From Rothia sp. P100 (lineage in GTDB: Bacteria; Actinomycetota; Actinomycetes; Actinomycetales; Micrococcaceae), in the NCBI RefSeq assembly GCF_023712425.1, contig NZ_JAMAYG010000001.1:806001-870000 (forward strand): 64,000 nucleotides of DNA. The letters run 5' to 3'. Positions 17,098 to 26,052 of the stretch are shown here, piece by piece (positions within the stretch are counted from its first letter, which is position 1; each line of letters begins with the position of its first letter). The position numbers were made by a program, and so were the translations under genes. Below the pieces are notes generated by a model, which was not told the origin of the DNA, did not search any database, and saw nothing but the letters and a program-made list of their open reading frames with translations.

Positions 17098-19095
17098 TTG
17101 CCTCCCCAGTTTTCTGCTTCAGACGTACGCAGAGCATTCTGGCACCTGCGGCACGGCGGCGTTAAACAGTTGAAGAAGTTTCGCCGCCGCCAGCTGATGT
17201 CCTCACATTTCGGCGGGGCTGCTTTTGCATCACGTGGCACAGCAGGACGCCGGGGCGTGGGTTTAGCGAGCGAGGAGGCAGTGGGGGCGGTGCCGGCTGT
17301 GGCTAAAAGTAAGAAGAGCCCGGCGGGGTATTCGCTAGATTTTCTGCCCCTGGATTACCCTCGCTACGCACCGGTGTTTGAAGGCTTGAAGGTAGCTACC
17401 GTTCTTGATGATTTTTCTGCGGTGGCTTGGGGTTATGAGTTTAATTGCTTACCGGTGACTCCGCACAACTGGCAGGAAGTGTTTGAAGCTGAGCATCCGG
17501 ATTTTCTGCTGGTTGAATCAGCGTGGGCGGGTAATGATGGCGCCTGGCAGTACCACTTAACGGGTGAGAGCGCCCCACGCCCAGCGCTAGTGGAGATGCT
17601 GGATTACGCCCGAAAAAAGAACATCCCTTCTGTTTTTTGGAATAAGGAGGACCCCCCGCATTTTGAGGACTTCATCGATACAGCTGCCCTCTTCGACATC
17701 GTTTTCACCTCGGACTCCAACAAGATTGCTGATTACCGCCAGCGCCTGGGGCATGACCGTATCTACCCTCTAGCCTTTGCGGCTCAGAGCGCAGTGCACA
17801 ACCCGGTGCGCCCTCACCACGGGGTTGCCGAGCGAGGGGTGGCTTTCGCCGGTAGCTACTTTGCTCATAAGTACCCGGAGCGCCGGGAGCAGATGGGTTT
17901 CCTCCTGGGTGCTGCCCGCTCAGCAGCAGCTAAAACCAAGGAGCCCTTCGAGATTTTCTCGCGGTTTTTGGGGCAGGATGAGCGTTACCAGTTCCCCGCA
18001 CCGCTAACCGAACACGTGGTGGGTAGCCAGAACTATGAGCAGATGCTGGTGGCTTATAAGGCTTATAAGGTGTTCTTGAACGTGAACTCAGTGGTTGATT
18101 CCCCCAGCATGTGTGCCCGCCGGATCTTTGAGATTTTGGCTAGCGGTACACCCGTGGTGACCAGCGCTTCAGCAGCGATCGGCAACTATTTTTCGCCCGG
18201 CATGATTTCTGTTGTTGAGAACAAGGCAGAAGCCGAGATTGCTGTGCGCTCATTATTACGCAGCGGTGAATTGCGCGATCGCAGCGTACATCTGGCGCAG
18301 CGGGAGATTTGGAGAAAGCACACCTATACCCACAGGGCGCAGCAGCTACTGGACGCAGTAGCTCAGCTGACCGGCAGGCAGCTGGTGGGTGAGCGTCAGC
18401 AACCGACGGTGAGCGTCCTGGCTCCCACTAACCGCCCGGAGCAGTTGCCCCACCTGATGCGCCAGGTGGCTCAACAGACTGTCCGCGCGCAACTGGTGGT
18501 GCTGACCCACGGTTTTGAACTGACCGACACTGAATTTGCTCAGCTGACCGAAGACGCCGGGCTGGTAGACGCGCGCAAGCTCAGCGCCAGCGCAGAAACC
18601 TCTCTGGGTGAGTGCCTTAACCTTCTGGTGGCTGCGGCTGATGGTCAGATTCTTGCGAAGATGGATGACGATGATTTTTACGGTCAACACTATCTGGAGG
18701 ATCAGTTGCATGCTTTAGATTTTTCCCGCGCTGATGTGGTGGGCAAACAGGCCTACTACATGCACTTGGCTGGTAGCAAAGCCACGGTCTTGCGTGCTGG
18801 CGAGAGGGAACACCGATTTACGGACTTTCTGGCTGGGCCCACCCTGACTGCGCGCCGCGAAGTCTTTGAAGCTCACCCTTTTGAGGCGGTCAACACGGGC
18901 GAAGACACCGCTTTTCTAGAAAGAGTAGCTGCCTCTGGCGGCTGCATATACGCTGCTGACCGTTTCAATTTTGTGCAGGTTCGCCGTGCCCCCGGAGAGG
19001 GCAGTGAGCACACCTGGCGGGTAAGTGACGCTGAGCTTCTTGCCAATGCTCAGGTGCATCACTTTGGTTTGAGCCAAGAGCACATTTTCTTTTAG
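17098..19095 (+). CDS. Two-domain glycosyltransferase (CgeB-like plus GT2)
   Basis: A 665-residue cytoplasmic enzyme. The first part (about 80-400) resembles CgeB/DUF3880 glycosyltransferases: SVFWNKEDPPHFEDFI, DIVFTSDSNKIADYR, and the C-terminal GT4-like SPSMCARRIFEILASGTPVV. The second part (about 430-660) is a GT2 domain with SVLAPTNRPEQLP and the metal site KMDDDDFYGQHYLEDQL. The start is the TTG at 17098, preceded by AAGGAG; an open frame upstream overlaps the neighbour's coding start and lacks family similarity. Two domains suggest transfer of two sugars or a polymerising activity on the cell-surface glycopolymer. Confidence 0.85.
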   Translation: MPPQFSASDVRRAFWHLRHGGVKQLKKFRRRQLMSSHFGGAAFASRGTAGRRGVGLASEEAVGAVPAVAKSKKSPAGYSLDFLPLDYPRYAPVFEGLKVATVLDDFSAVAWGYEFNCLPVTPHNWQEVFEAEHPDFLLVESAWAGNDGAWQYHLTGESAPRPALVEMLDYARKKNIPSVFWNKEDPPHFEDFIDTAALFDIVFTSDSNKIADYRQRLGHDRIYPLAFAAQSAVHNPVRPHHGVAERGVAFAGSYFAHKYPERREQMGFLLGAARSAAAKTKEPFEIFSRFLGQDERYQFPAPLTEHVVGSQNYEQMLVAYKAYKVFLNVNSVVDSPSMCARRIFEILASGTPVVTSASAAIGNYFSPGMISVVENKAEAEIAVRSLLRSGELRDRSVHLAQREIWRKHTYTHRAQQLLDAVAQLTGRQLVGERQQPTVSVLAPTNRPEQLPHLMRQVAQQTVRAQLVVLTHGFELTDTEFAQLTEDAGLVDARKLSASAETSLGECLNLLVAAADGQILAKMDDDDFYGQHYLEDQLHALDFSRADVVGKQAYYMHLAGSKATVLRAGEREHRFTDFLAGPTLTARREVFEAHPFEAVNTGEDTAFLERVAASGGCIYAADRFNFVQVRRAPGEGSEHTWRVSDAELLANAQVHHFGLSQEHIFF

Positions 19096-19172
19096 GGGCT
19101 TATAAACATTCAGAGAGTTTGTAGAGTCCGCTTTCTGGACATGACTTCTTCTGTATTAGATAAACCTATAGT

Positions 19173-19454
19173 TTAATGACTAGAAATAGGTAAGAACTCC
19201 ATAAAGAGCTCTATAGCGCAACTGCTTGAAACAACACCCCTCTTCTCTTCATTACCTTCAACCGTAAACCGTCATCTAACAAGGGGGTTCACTCTAAATT
19301 TGAGGGTAGCGAATGGCCAGTCACCAACTTCTACATATTTGCCAGATAAGCATTTTTGTGTATTTATAACCAGCTCAACCTCACACTTTTTATGGTGAGA
19401 GCTAGACCATCTATAGTCTCTATTTTCATTTAGCTCATATAGAATTATCGTGGA
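19173..19454 (-). pseudogene. Vestigial coding remnant, unknown family
   Basis: The minus strand of this AT-rich gap reads as protein-like sequence for 60 codons (19454 to 19275, including LVINTQKCLSGKYVEVGDWP and FATLKFRVNPL). A TGA follows at 19274, and the same frame then continues for 32 more codons (FTVEGNEEKRGVVSSSCAIE) to TAA. There is no start codon with a ribosome site. It looks like the tail of a gene lost from the polysaccharide locus. The family is not recognised. Confidence 0.4.
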
Positions 19455-19497
19455 CTAGAACACCCATCACTGCTACACACAGAAACCAAGGAAACGC

Positions 19498-20751
19498 ATG
19501 CCCTCCCCCACTATTGCCTTCATAGGCCTCGGTTATATCGGTCTCCCCACTGCTGTTGTTATGGCTAATCATGGCCTCAAAGTGACTGGCATTGACATTA
19601 ACGCGGCCAACGTTGAGCGCATCAATCGCGGCGAGGTCACTATCGTTGAACCCGGCCTCGAAGAGCAACTGCAAAAAGCCATTAATTCGGGTAATTTAAA
19701 GGCAACCACCGAGGTGGTCCATGCTGATGTATATATCCTTGCCGTACCCACTCCCTTCAAAGATGACTACGAAGGCGACCTGTCCTACATTATGGCAGCT
19801 GCGGAAAACATTGCGTCCCAGCTAGTGGGCGGCGAACTTGTTATTCTTGAATCCACTTCTCCCCCCCAGACCACGGAGAAGATGGCGCAGCACATTCTGA
19901 CTTTGCGCCCTGACCTTGTTGCTGATGGCGCGGAGAACCCCGAGAACAAGCCGGTTCTATACTTCGCCCACTGCCCCGAGCGTATTCTGCCGGGCTATGC
20001 AATGGAGGAGCTGATTACTAACGACCGCATTATTGGTGGCCAGACTCCTCGGGCAACTGAAATCGCGACCGAGGTTTACGGTAGCTTCTGCACCGGCGAG
20101 CTGTTGCCCACTGATGATGTGACAGCTGAGATGGCGAAGCTGACCGAGAACTCCTTCCGCGATGTGAACATAGCCTTCGCTAATGAGCTGTCGCTGATTG
20201 CCGATAAGCTTGGCATTGATGTTTGGGAGCTTATCCGCCTAGCTAATCATCATCCGCGCGTGAATATTTTGCAGCCTGGCCCTGGTGTGGGTGGGCACTG
20301 CATTGCAGTTGATCCTTGGTTTATTGTGTCGGCTGACCGTGAGAACTCAAATTTGATTCGTACCGCACGTGAAGTTAATGATGGTAAGCCTGAATGGGTA
20401 ATCAATAAGGTGCGTGACGCTGCAGGTTCGGCTCCTCAGCCTGTTGTGGCAGCTCTTGGTTTGGCTTTCAAGCCTAATATTGATGACCTTAGAGAGTCAC
20501 CTGCTATGGATATCACGCAACGTCTCGCCCAGGAGCTCCCTGGGGCGACTGTACTTGCGGTTGAACCTAATGTTTCTGCGTTACCGGCAAAACTTGAGGG
20601 TATCGGAAATCTTGAGTTTGACACTTATGAAAACGCTATTGAGCGCGCAGATGTAGTGGTCCTATTGGTGGATCACGAAGATTTCAAAGCGGTGCCAGCT
20701 ACAGCGCTAGCGGGCAAACAGATTGTAGACACCAAGGGCATTTGGCGCTAA
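19498..20751 (+). CDS. wecC: UDP-N-acetyl-D-mannosamine dehydrogenase
   Basis: Oxidises UDP-ManNAc to UDP-ManNAcA with NAD, supplying an acidic sugar for a wall glycopolymer. The Rossmann motif IAFIGLGYIGLPTAVVMA is at 6-23; the catalytic lysine lies in EMAKLTENSFRDVNIAFANE (K214) and the nucleophile is C268 in GPGVGGHCIAVDPWF. It has 417 residues, standard for the family. AAGGA precedes the ATG. The enzyme fits with the WecB epimerase gene at 26053-27201. GC content drops from this gene rightward. Confidence 0.95.
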   Translation: MPSPTIAFIGLGYIGLPTAVVMANHGLKVTGIDINAANVERINRGEVTIVEPGLEEQLQKAINSGNLKATTEVVHADVYILAVPTPFKDDYEGDLSYIMAAAENIASQLVGGELVILESTSPPQTTEKMAQHILTLRPDLVADGAENPENKPVLYFAHCPERILPGYAMEELITNDRIIGGQTPRATEIATEVYGSFCTGELLPTDDVTAEMAKLTENSFRDVNIAFANELSLIADKLGIDVWELIRLANHHPRVNILQPGPGVGGHCIAVDPWFIVSADRENSNLIRTAREVNDGKPEWVINKVRDAAGSAPQPVVAALGLAFKPNIDDLRESPAMDITQRLAQELPGATVLAVEPNVSALPAKLEGIGNLEFDTYENAIERADVVVLLVDHEDFKAVPATALAGKQIVDTKGIWR

Positions 20752-20763
20752 ATTTAAATTAAA

Positions 20764-20794
20764 AAAAGGGACGGTGGCTATTACCGTCCCTTTT
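20764..20794. terminator. Bidirectional terminator between wecC and the methyltransferase-GT61 gene
   Basis: AAAAGGGACGGT and ACCGTCCCTTTT pair across a 7-base loop. A and T runs on both sides serve both converging genes. Confidence 0.9.
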
Positions 20795-20808
20795 CTTACT
20801 CAAAATGT

Positions 20809-22542
20809 TTAAAATTTTTGAAGAATAGCTTTTAAGGTTTCGACATCTATAGTGAAGTTGGATGACATGGATGGGGTTTTATCGGAGGTTGCACCCTGTA
20901 ATCCAAAATAGGAACCATTTTTATGACATACGATATCGTAGAAAAAATCGTGGGGCATTGCAGGAGTAGCTAATGATATTACTTCAACCCCTGAGGGGCT
21001 AAAAGCTAAACTCGAAAAACCTGCTCCCATATTTCCAGCTATAACTTTAGCACCTCTGAAAATAGAGATTTGTTCATTTAATGAAAGTTTTTCTGGGGTA
21101 ATTTTTATAAATCCTTTCTCTTGAAAGAAGGGCCAAATCTGATCTTCATTTAAAAGCTCACGACGCCCATAGGAATTTCTTGTAAGATAAACGCGTTCGT
21201 AACTAGCTGGTTCTATCTTTTCGGCAATTCTCTCGAGGTATCTTACTGCCTCAGGGGCCTTTATCGTCGGGTGTTCCGTGAGAGAACCCGGCACGAACAA
21301 GGATTCGAACTGGTAACTTTGAAAGTCAAGTTCCATAATGTCTTCACTGCAGATTCCCGCAAGGCTAAGTGATTCGTATACTACATCTCTCATTGTTTTT
21401 GAAGGTTTGTTAATAACCCAAATTGGCTTCAGCCTACTATTGCTTTTCTTATAAACATGGATTTTTGTAAGCGTGTCCCATAGCCAATGACCGTAGTTAG
21501 CATCCCAAGCTGATTTTAAAAGAACATGTTGTCGACCAGCAATTACCTTGATAACCATTCTTGGATTGATATACTCACCAGACCAGGAGCTGCCTTCGAT
21601 GTTACGGCGGAATCCTCTATACTCAGAGAGGTTTCTAATACAGTTGAGGCTTTCACTAACAACTTTATCTTGAGCAAAAACCATTCCACCTCCCATAATT
21701 GTTACATCAGATAAAGTTCCAGAGACAACATCTCCTATCGAAACTTCTTGCGATTTATCAGATAGTTTATCAAAGGTGTTTTTAATATAAAGATTTGCAT
21801 TCCCCAGGTAAGCAGGCAACCTTTTATAGCTACTTGTTTCAAGTAATATATGATTTTCCGTCAAAGAAGAAATAGAAGATACTTTATAGGAGTAGGGCAC
21901 ATCATCACATTTATGTATAATTATCGCTTTTTTCAACACAGTGATGCTAGCTATCATATTGTACATATCTTCATGTATGCCTGAATTGGTAATTCTATTC
22001 AAATCTCCTGAGGCCATACCTGACATTATTTCTTCAAAACACTGATAAAAGCTCTGATTTTCTCCTCCATCATATTTTTCTGAAAGGTCACCAAAATTTG
22101 TGTGAAGATCTTCTACTATATAATATCCTCCAGGTCTCAATGCCGAAAAAAGGGTATTAAAAGCTATCTTTTGATGATCCCAGCGATGACTCCCATCATC
22201 TATTATAAGCAAGGGAGAGTATTTAGAGGAAAGGTTATTAAATAAACTAAAGTCATAATACTTTGGGACAACGATTTCAGTTCTTTGATCAGCAAGATCC
22301 AATGCTTCAGAACGCTGTTCTGCAATAATAAATTTGGCTCTTGGATAGTAATCTCGCCAGGTAAATATGTTGCCTGGAGTTCCTGCTCCAATAATCATTA
22401 TCTCAGACTGAGTATCTCGACTAATTTTTAAAATTTGTTCATATGATTTAAGATAATTGTGGGCTAGAGATGATGCATCTGAAGAAAAAATTACCCCAAT
22501 TTCATCCAAACTTGTAGAACTGAGAGGTTTATCTAAAGACAT
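20809..22542 (-). CDS. Fusion of SAM methyltransferase and GT61-type glycosyltransferase
   Basis: A 577-residue protein. The N-terminal 230 residues resemble sugar O-methyltransferases found in antibiotic and polysaccharide clusters: IMIIGAGTPGN (SAM site), LLIIDDGSHRWDHQKIAF and LRPGGYYIVEDLHTNFGDL. The C-terminal 300 residues match the GT61 (DUF563) family: LLKSAWDANYGHWLWDTLTK, VYLTRNSYGRRELLNE and VIAGNMGAGFSSLAFSPSGVE. AGGTGG precedes the ATG. The gene is far more AT-rich than the flanking genome, suggesting transfer. It probably adds and methylates a sugar of the surface polymer; the order of action is unknown. Confidence 0.8.
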   Translation of the reverse strand: MSLDKPLSSTSLDEIGVIFSSDASSLAHNYLKSYEQILKISRDTQSEIMIIGAGTPGNIFTWRDYYPRAKFIIAEQRSEALDLADQRTEIVVPKYYDFSLFNNLSSKYSPLLIIDDGSHRWDHQKIAFNTLFSALRPGGYYIVEDLHTNFGDLSEKYDGGENQSFYQCFEEIMSGMASGDLNRITNSGIHEDMYNMIASITVLKKAIIIHKCDDVPYSYKVSSISSLTENHILLETSSYKRLPAYLGNANLYIKNTFDKLSDKSQEVSIGDVVSGTLSDVTIMGGGMVFAQDKVVSESLNCIRNLSEYRGFRRNIEGSSWSGEYINPRMVIKVIAGRQHVLLKSAWDANYGHWLWDTLTKIHVYKKSNSRLKPIWVINKPSKTMRDVVYESLSLAGICSEDIMELDFQSYQFESLFVPGSLTEHPTIKAPEAVRYLERIAEKIEPASYERVYLTRNSYGRRELLNEDQIWPFFQEKGFIKITPEKLSLNEQISIFRGAKVIAGNMGAGFSSLAFSPSGVEVISLATPAMPHDFFYDIVCHKNGSYFGLQGATSDKTPSMSSNFTIDVETLKAILQKF

Positions 22543-22635
22543 TTATTCCACCTAATCTTTTCCGTATTTTATGATAAGCAAATCTACGCTCTCATATATT
22601 GGTGGCAAAGAAGCGTTGATTTTTCCTAGTAACCA

Positions 22636-22950
22636 CTACCACCATGAAGTGTTTTGTGTATTTTTAATTTTCCTGGGATTAAATCTATGTTCAACAAATT
22701 GAGTAGTTGACTTTACGATCGGAACACCCCTACAACAACAGTTCTAGCGTCAATTACTGTTCCGTTCCCAATAGTAACTCCAGAACCAATAAAAGTAACG
22801 ATACCTATCCAAATATTATTTCCGATACTGACACAACGTTTAATTCATAAAATTTACAGAAATGCTCGTTTGCACCTGAGATAGAGTTGTTACTCATTAA
22901 CTTAGAAACCGCATAGGCTTACCTTGATCCTGCAGACATATGCGCACTAG
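22636..22950 (-). pseudogene. Decayed hexapeptide-repeat acyltransferase
   Basis: The minus strand contains the left-handed beta-helix signature CVSIGNNIWIG...IGSGVTIGNGTVIDARTVVV. It then frameshifts in a T/G-rich run into GVPIVKSTTQFVEHRFNPRK, ending in TAG. Upstream pieces in another frame (AYAVSKLMSNNSISGANEHF), with an in-frame stop, look like earlier parts of the same gene. At least two frameshifts and one stop make it non-functional. It would have acetylated a sugar of the surface polymer. The rest of the 22543-23023 gap shows nothing else. Confidence 0.6.
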
Positions 22951-23023
22951 AAAGTTCTAAGTTTAATCAGTTATATCAATAATACATTTTGTATTGATTC
23001 TATTGAATGCGTGTTTCATGATT

Positions 23024-25246
23024 TTATATTACTTCTGGAGTCATATCTGAAATTTCTTGCAAAATTTTAATTAATTGAGGGATATTTCCCACTGATACTT
23101 TGTAGTCAAGATTAATTTGAGATAACGGTGAACCCTCATCTACAAGAGCTAAAAGTTTTTTACCTGACCCTAAGTAATCAGAATACTTTGAGGGCAGGAA
23201 AGGATTAACTGGCATATTAACGTCACGCTTGACATCATTTACTAACAAAACGTCAAATAATTTAGTTGCTGTCAAAAACTCCATATAAGACAGATAAGGG
23301 TTGCTATAAACATTAGGCCCTAAACCAAGGGTTCGAACGTTATCTTCAACTTCTTGAGGCTTATTGCTAAAAATATGAAGACGTAATTTATTCCTTACGT
23401 TTTCGGATGAATTGAGTAATGCTTGTAAGACGTCCCCAATGCCTCGGTTACTATAGAAACTACCAAAGTAAGCGATATTTACGACATTTTTAGGTACTCG
23501 ATAAGAAGTCTCAACTAATCCGTAAGCATAGTCCGGAGGAGTGGGGTGATGACGGACAGTAGCTTTATGTTCCACCAATTGAGTTAGAGCCTTGTCTTCA
23601 TACAATGACAACATATAGTCCATCTGATTCTGGTTCGTGAAAATCAACTCATCCGCAGTCACCATTGTGACAAGCTCAACCAAATCAAACAGGGTGTTAA
23701 TGGTCAAATGTCTAAACCCGCGGGCCGCGATGCAAGACTTTAAATACTCGCTAGTCGCGTTATCAGTCAAAGTCCCAGGACGTTCCTTGCCCTCAGCATC
23801 ACGGCGTAGAGGGTCAGAGAATTCGGCAGTCCACTTCACATTCCAGTGACGGTTTTTAAACATGGCAGCAGCTACGTGCGAACCGACCCACAATGCACGA
23901 CTGTATATATTTTCATAGCAACCGTTAATCGCGTGCTTCTTCTCTGCTACTGTCATTGCCTTTTCTGCAAAATCACAAATAGGATCCCAGCCAGCGAATG
24001 AAGGTGGGCTCTTAATAATCTCGCGGTCAGCAATCCACCTATCAGCTAATGCCGAGACAGCATAATCATAATGGCGTACCTTGGACATATCATTTGTGAT
24101 GATGTCTGTTACTCGACCACGTTCAACAATCGCTTTCGCAGCTACAACAGCACTGGTATCTGAGAATGGTGCAAAGCAGTACACAAACGCCAAATCTTTT
24201 GCCTGGTCAACTTGGACCATCTTCCAAGGGAACTCTTTCACTCCCGACTTCTCAATTGCAGAAAATACTTTCTCTTTATCGTCTCTATTAGCTTTGAGGT
24301 AACGCTCGATAAATCCTGCTTGAGCTGATTTTAGTTGGTATAAAGCCGAAGCTCGAGGGGTATCAGGAGCAACTTCAATATTTTCCAACGATTTTATGCA
24401 TTCAATTCTTTGTTCTACCGCAAAATTAAATGAAAGCTCCCGCCGAGAGACCGATTGATCTCGTGTGTAGCGCAAGTAAGCTGCCGAATCGAGATTTTGT
24501 GGAATGGTCACTTTAATTTCAGGATATTTCAGCAGTTCTGCGAAATAAACGAGGTCTTCTCCGCTTGAAAGCTCAGGATTATAACGTGCTCGACGCGCAT
24601 AATTTCGAGGAAACAGTTTACATGCATTAAATCCTAGTGCCCAAGGTACATCTGAAAGCGGAACTGTCTGACCACGCAGTTTATGAACACGCTGGTTCAA
24701 AGTATTATCAGCATCCACTATGCCGTCCGGAGAGATATTGATGATGGGTGACAAGACAATATTGGTACCCGTTGATGATGCTAAAGCTGTTTCCAAAAAA
24801 CTGAACTCAACATCGTCATCGTCATCAACAAAAGTAATCCGGGAGTACCGAGCAAGATCTAGTCCCAGGTTCCGCGCCCCACCCGCAGAACCTTTCTGCA
24901 ACCAGAACTTACGAAGATTCAGATTAGGGTAAATTTTTTGAAATTTTGTAATAACGTCAGTTGTTCCGTTATCTTCACCATTCACTACGCAGACAACTTC
25001 GTATCGACGTGAGTCGAGCGTCTGATTGGCTAGCGACTCAAGCACCGTACCGATTCGATCGGCACCATCATAGGTAGCGATAATAACCGAGATGCCGGAT
25101 TCGAGAATTCTGTCATAATTCCCTAAATCTATCTTCTCAAGACTTGAAAGAACCTTTTCGTTTTCGCTCACAAGTTGTGCTCGAGCTCCTGAGTCAAGAA
25201 GCAGGCTGCGCCCCAAATCTTGGTTGGTTGCTAAATCTCTAGTCAT
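23024..25246 (-). CDS. Two-domain glycosyltransferase (GT2 plus C-terminal GT)
   Basis: A 740-residue cytoplasmic enzyme. The GT2 domain (about 50-280) shows ISVIIATYDGADRIGTVLES, GSAGGARNLGLDLARYSRIT and the metal/donor site FVDDDDDVEF. The C-terminal 350 residues resemble a GT4-like fold (VVNIAYFGSFYSNRGIGDVL, FLPSKYSDYLGSGKKLLALV). The likely start is the ATG at 25246, eight bases after GAGG; an ATG at 25252 is too close to that site. It overlaps the preceding gene by 8 bases, so translation is coupled. It probably builds repeat units of the surface glycopolymer. Confidence 0.85.
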   Translation of the reverse strand: MTRDLATNQDLGRSLLLDSGARAQLVSENEKVLSSLEKIDLGNYDRILESGISVIIATYDGADRIGTVLESLANQTLDSRRYEVVCVVNGEDNGTTDVITKFQKIYPNLNLRKFWLQKGSAGGARNLGLDLARYSRITFVDDDDDVEFSFLETALASSTGTNIVLSPIINISPDGIVDADNTLNQRVHKLRGQTVPLSDVPWALGFNACKLFPRNYARRARYNPELSSGEDLVYFAELLKYPEIKVTIPQNLDSAAYLRYTRDQSVSRRELSFNFAVEQRIECIKSLENIEVAPDTPRASALYQLKSAQAGFIERYLKANRDDKEKVFSAIEKSGVKEFPWKMVQVDQAKDLAFVYCFAPFSDTSAVVAAKAIVERGRVTDIITNDMSKVRHYDYAVSALADRWIADREIIKSPPSFAGWDPICDFAEKAMTVAEKKHAINGCYENIYSRALWVGSHVAAAMFKNRHWNVKWTAEFSDPLRRDAEGKERPGTLTDNATSEYLKSCIAARGFRHLTINTLFDLVELVTMVTADELIFTNQNQMDYMLSLYEDKALTQLVEHKATVRHHPTPPDYAYGLVETSYRVPKNVVNIAYFGSFYSNRGIGDVLQALLNSSENVRNKLRLHIFSNKPQEVEDNVRTLGLGPNVYSNPYLSYMEFLTATKLFDVLLVNDVKRDVNMPVNPFLPSKYSDYLGSGKKLLALVDEGSPLSQINLDYKVSVGNIPQLIKILQEISDMTPEVI

Positions 25247-26000
25247 TTTCATTACCTCGGTTCTTGTCCCAACGTGTTAAAACAATTTTTCCCAATTTAG
25301 AATTTGCGAGAGCATCATACTTCCGCTGAATAGCATCAAGCTTTCTTTGGAGAGTAACTACCCGGCCTTCAAGCTCTGCAATATAGCCCCTGTCTTGCGC
25401 CGACATCTTCAGAACCTCAGTCTCTAACAAGTTATTCTCTGATGTACTGACTGGCTCTAAATTAACTAGTTCCAAACTTTTAACTATAGAAACAAGTTGT
25501 TCCCGTAATTTCTTCTCTTGACTACGGTCCGGTGCGATAGATAGCTCTTGGCCATTTAGTTCCAAACCAATTTTGATGCCCAAGAAAACCGCAGTAGCGT
25601 CCAAATCATTTTCTTCCACTAAACCAATCGAAAGAGAAATTGCCTGGTCACTAATTATGTAATCACGAATTGATAGATTGCTTATCGACTTCTGATTTAT
25701 AATCCAATCTACCAGGTGAGCATGGTTCTTGGGAAAAACACACCAAAGAAGGAATTTTGGACGTTGAAATAGCTGAGAACTTTTATTCAGGACCTCTGCA
25801 AATACCTCTGGGCGAGAATCAACAATCGTAAGATTATCAATACTGGGAATATTCAGCTTTGTAGGAACGAATTCGCGAATTTCACAGTTATCACTGATAA
25901 AATCTAAGCCAAGATTTTCCCTATGAAACTCGTTTACAATGACTAAAGAGTCTTTAATTAAAAGATCTCCAATGCCTGTGGGATTGGGAGTTATTCTCAT
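25239..26000 (-). CDS. Hypothetical protein with C-terminal coiled coil
   Basis: I do not recognise the N-terminal part of this 253-residue soluble protein. The last 70 residues form a coiled coil (YIAELEGRVVTLQRKLDAIQ followed by KYDALANSKLGKI), a tail often attached to polysaccharide-locus glycosyltransferases. AAGGA lies seven bases before the ATG. It overlaps the start of the downstream glycosyltransferase gene, so the two products may form a complex; this is inferred from coupling only. Confidence 0.6.
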   Translation of the reverse strand: MRITPNPTGIGDLLIKDSLVIVNEFHRENLGLDFISDNCEIREFVPTKLNIPSIDNLTIVDSRPEVFAEVLNKSSQLFQRPKFLLWCVFPKNHAHLVDWIINQKSISNLSIRDYIISDQAISLSIGLVEENDLDATAVFLGIKIGLELNGQELSIAPDRSQEKKLREQLVSIVKSLELVNLEPVSTSENNLLETEVLKMSAQDRGYIAELEGRVVTLQRKLDAIQRKYDALANSKLGKIVLTRWDKNRGNEND

Positions 26001-26052
26001 GCTCTGTTCCTTATAATTACTAAGCAGATAATATATTTGAAGTTAATTCTAT

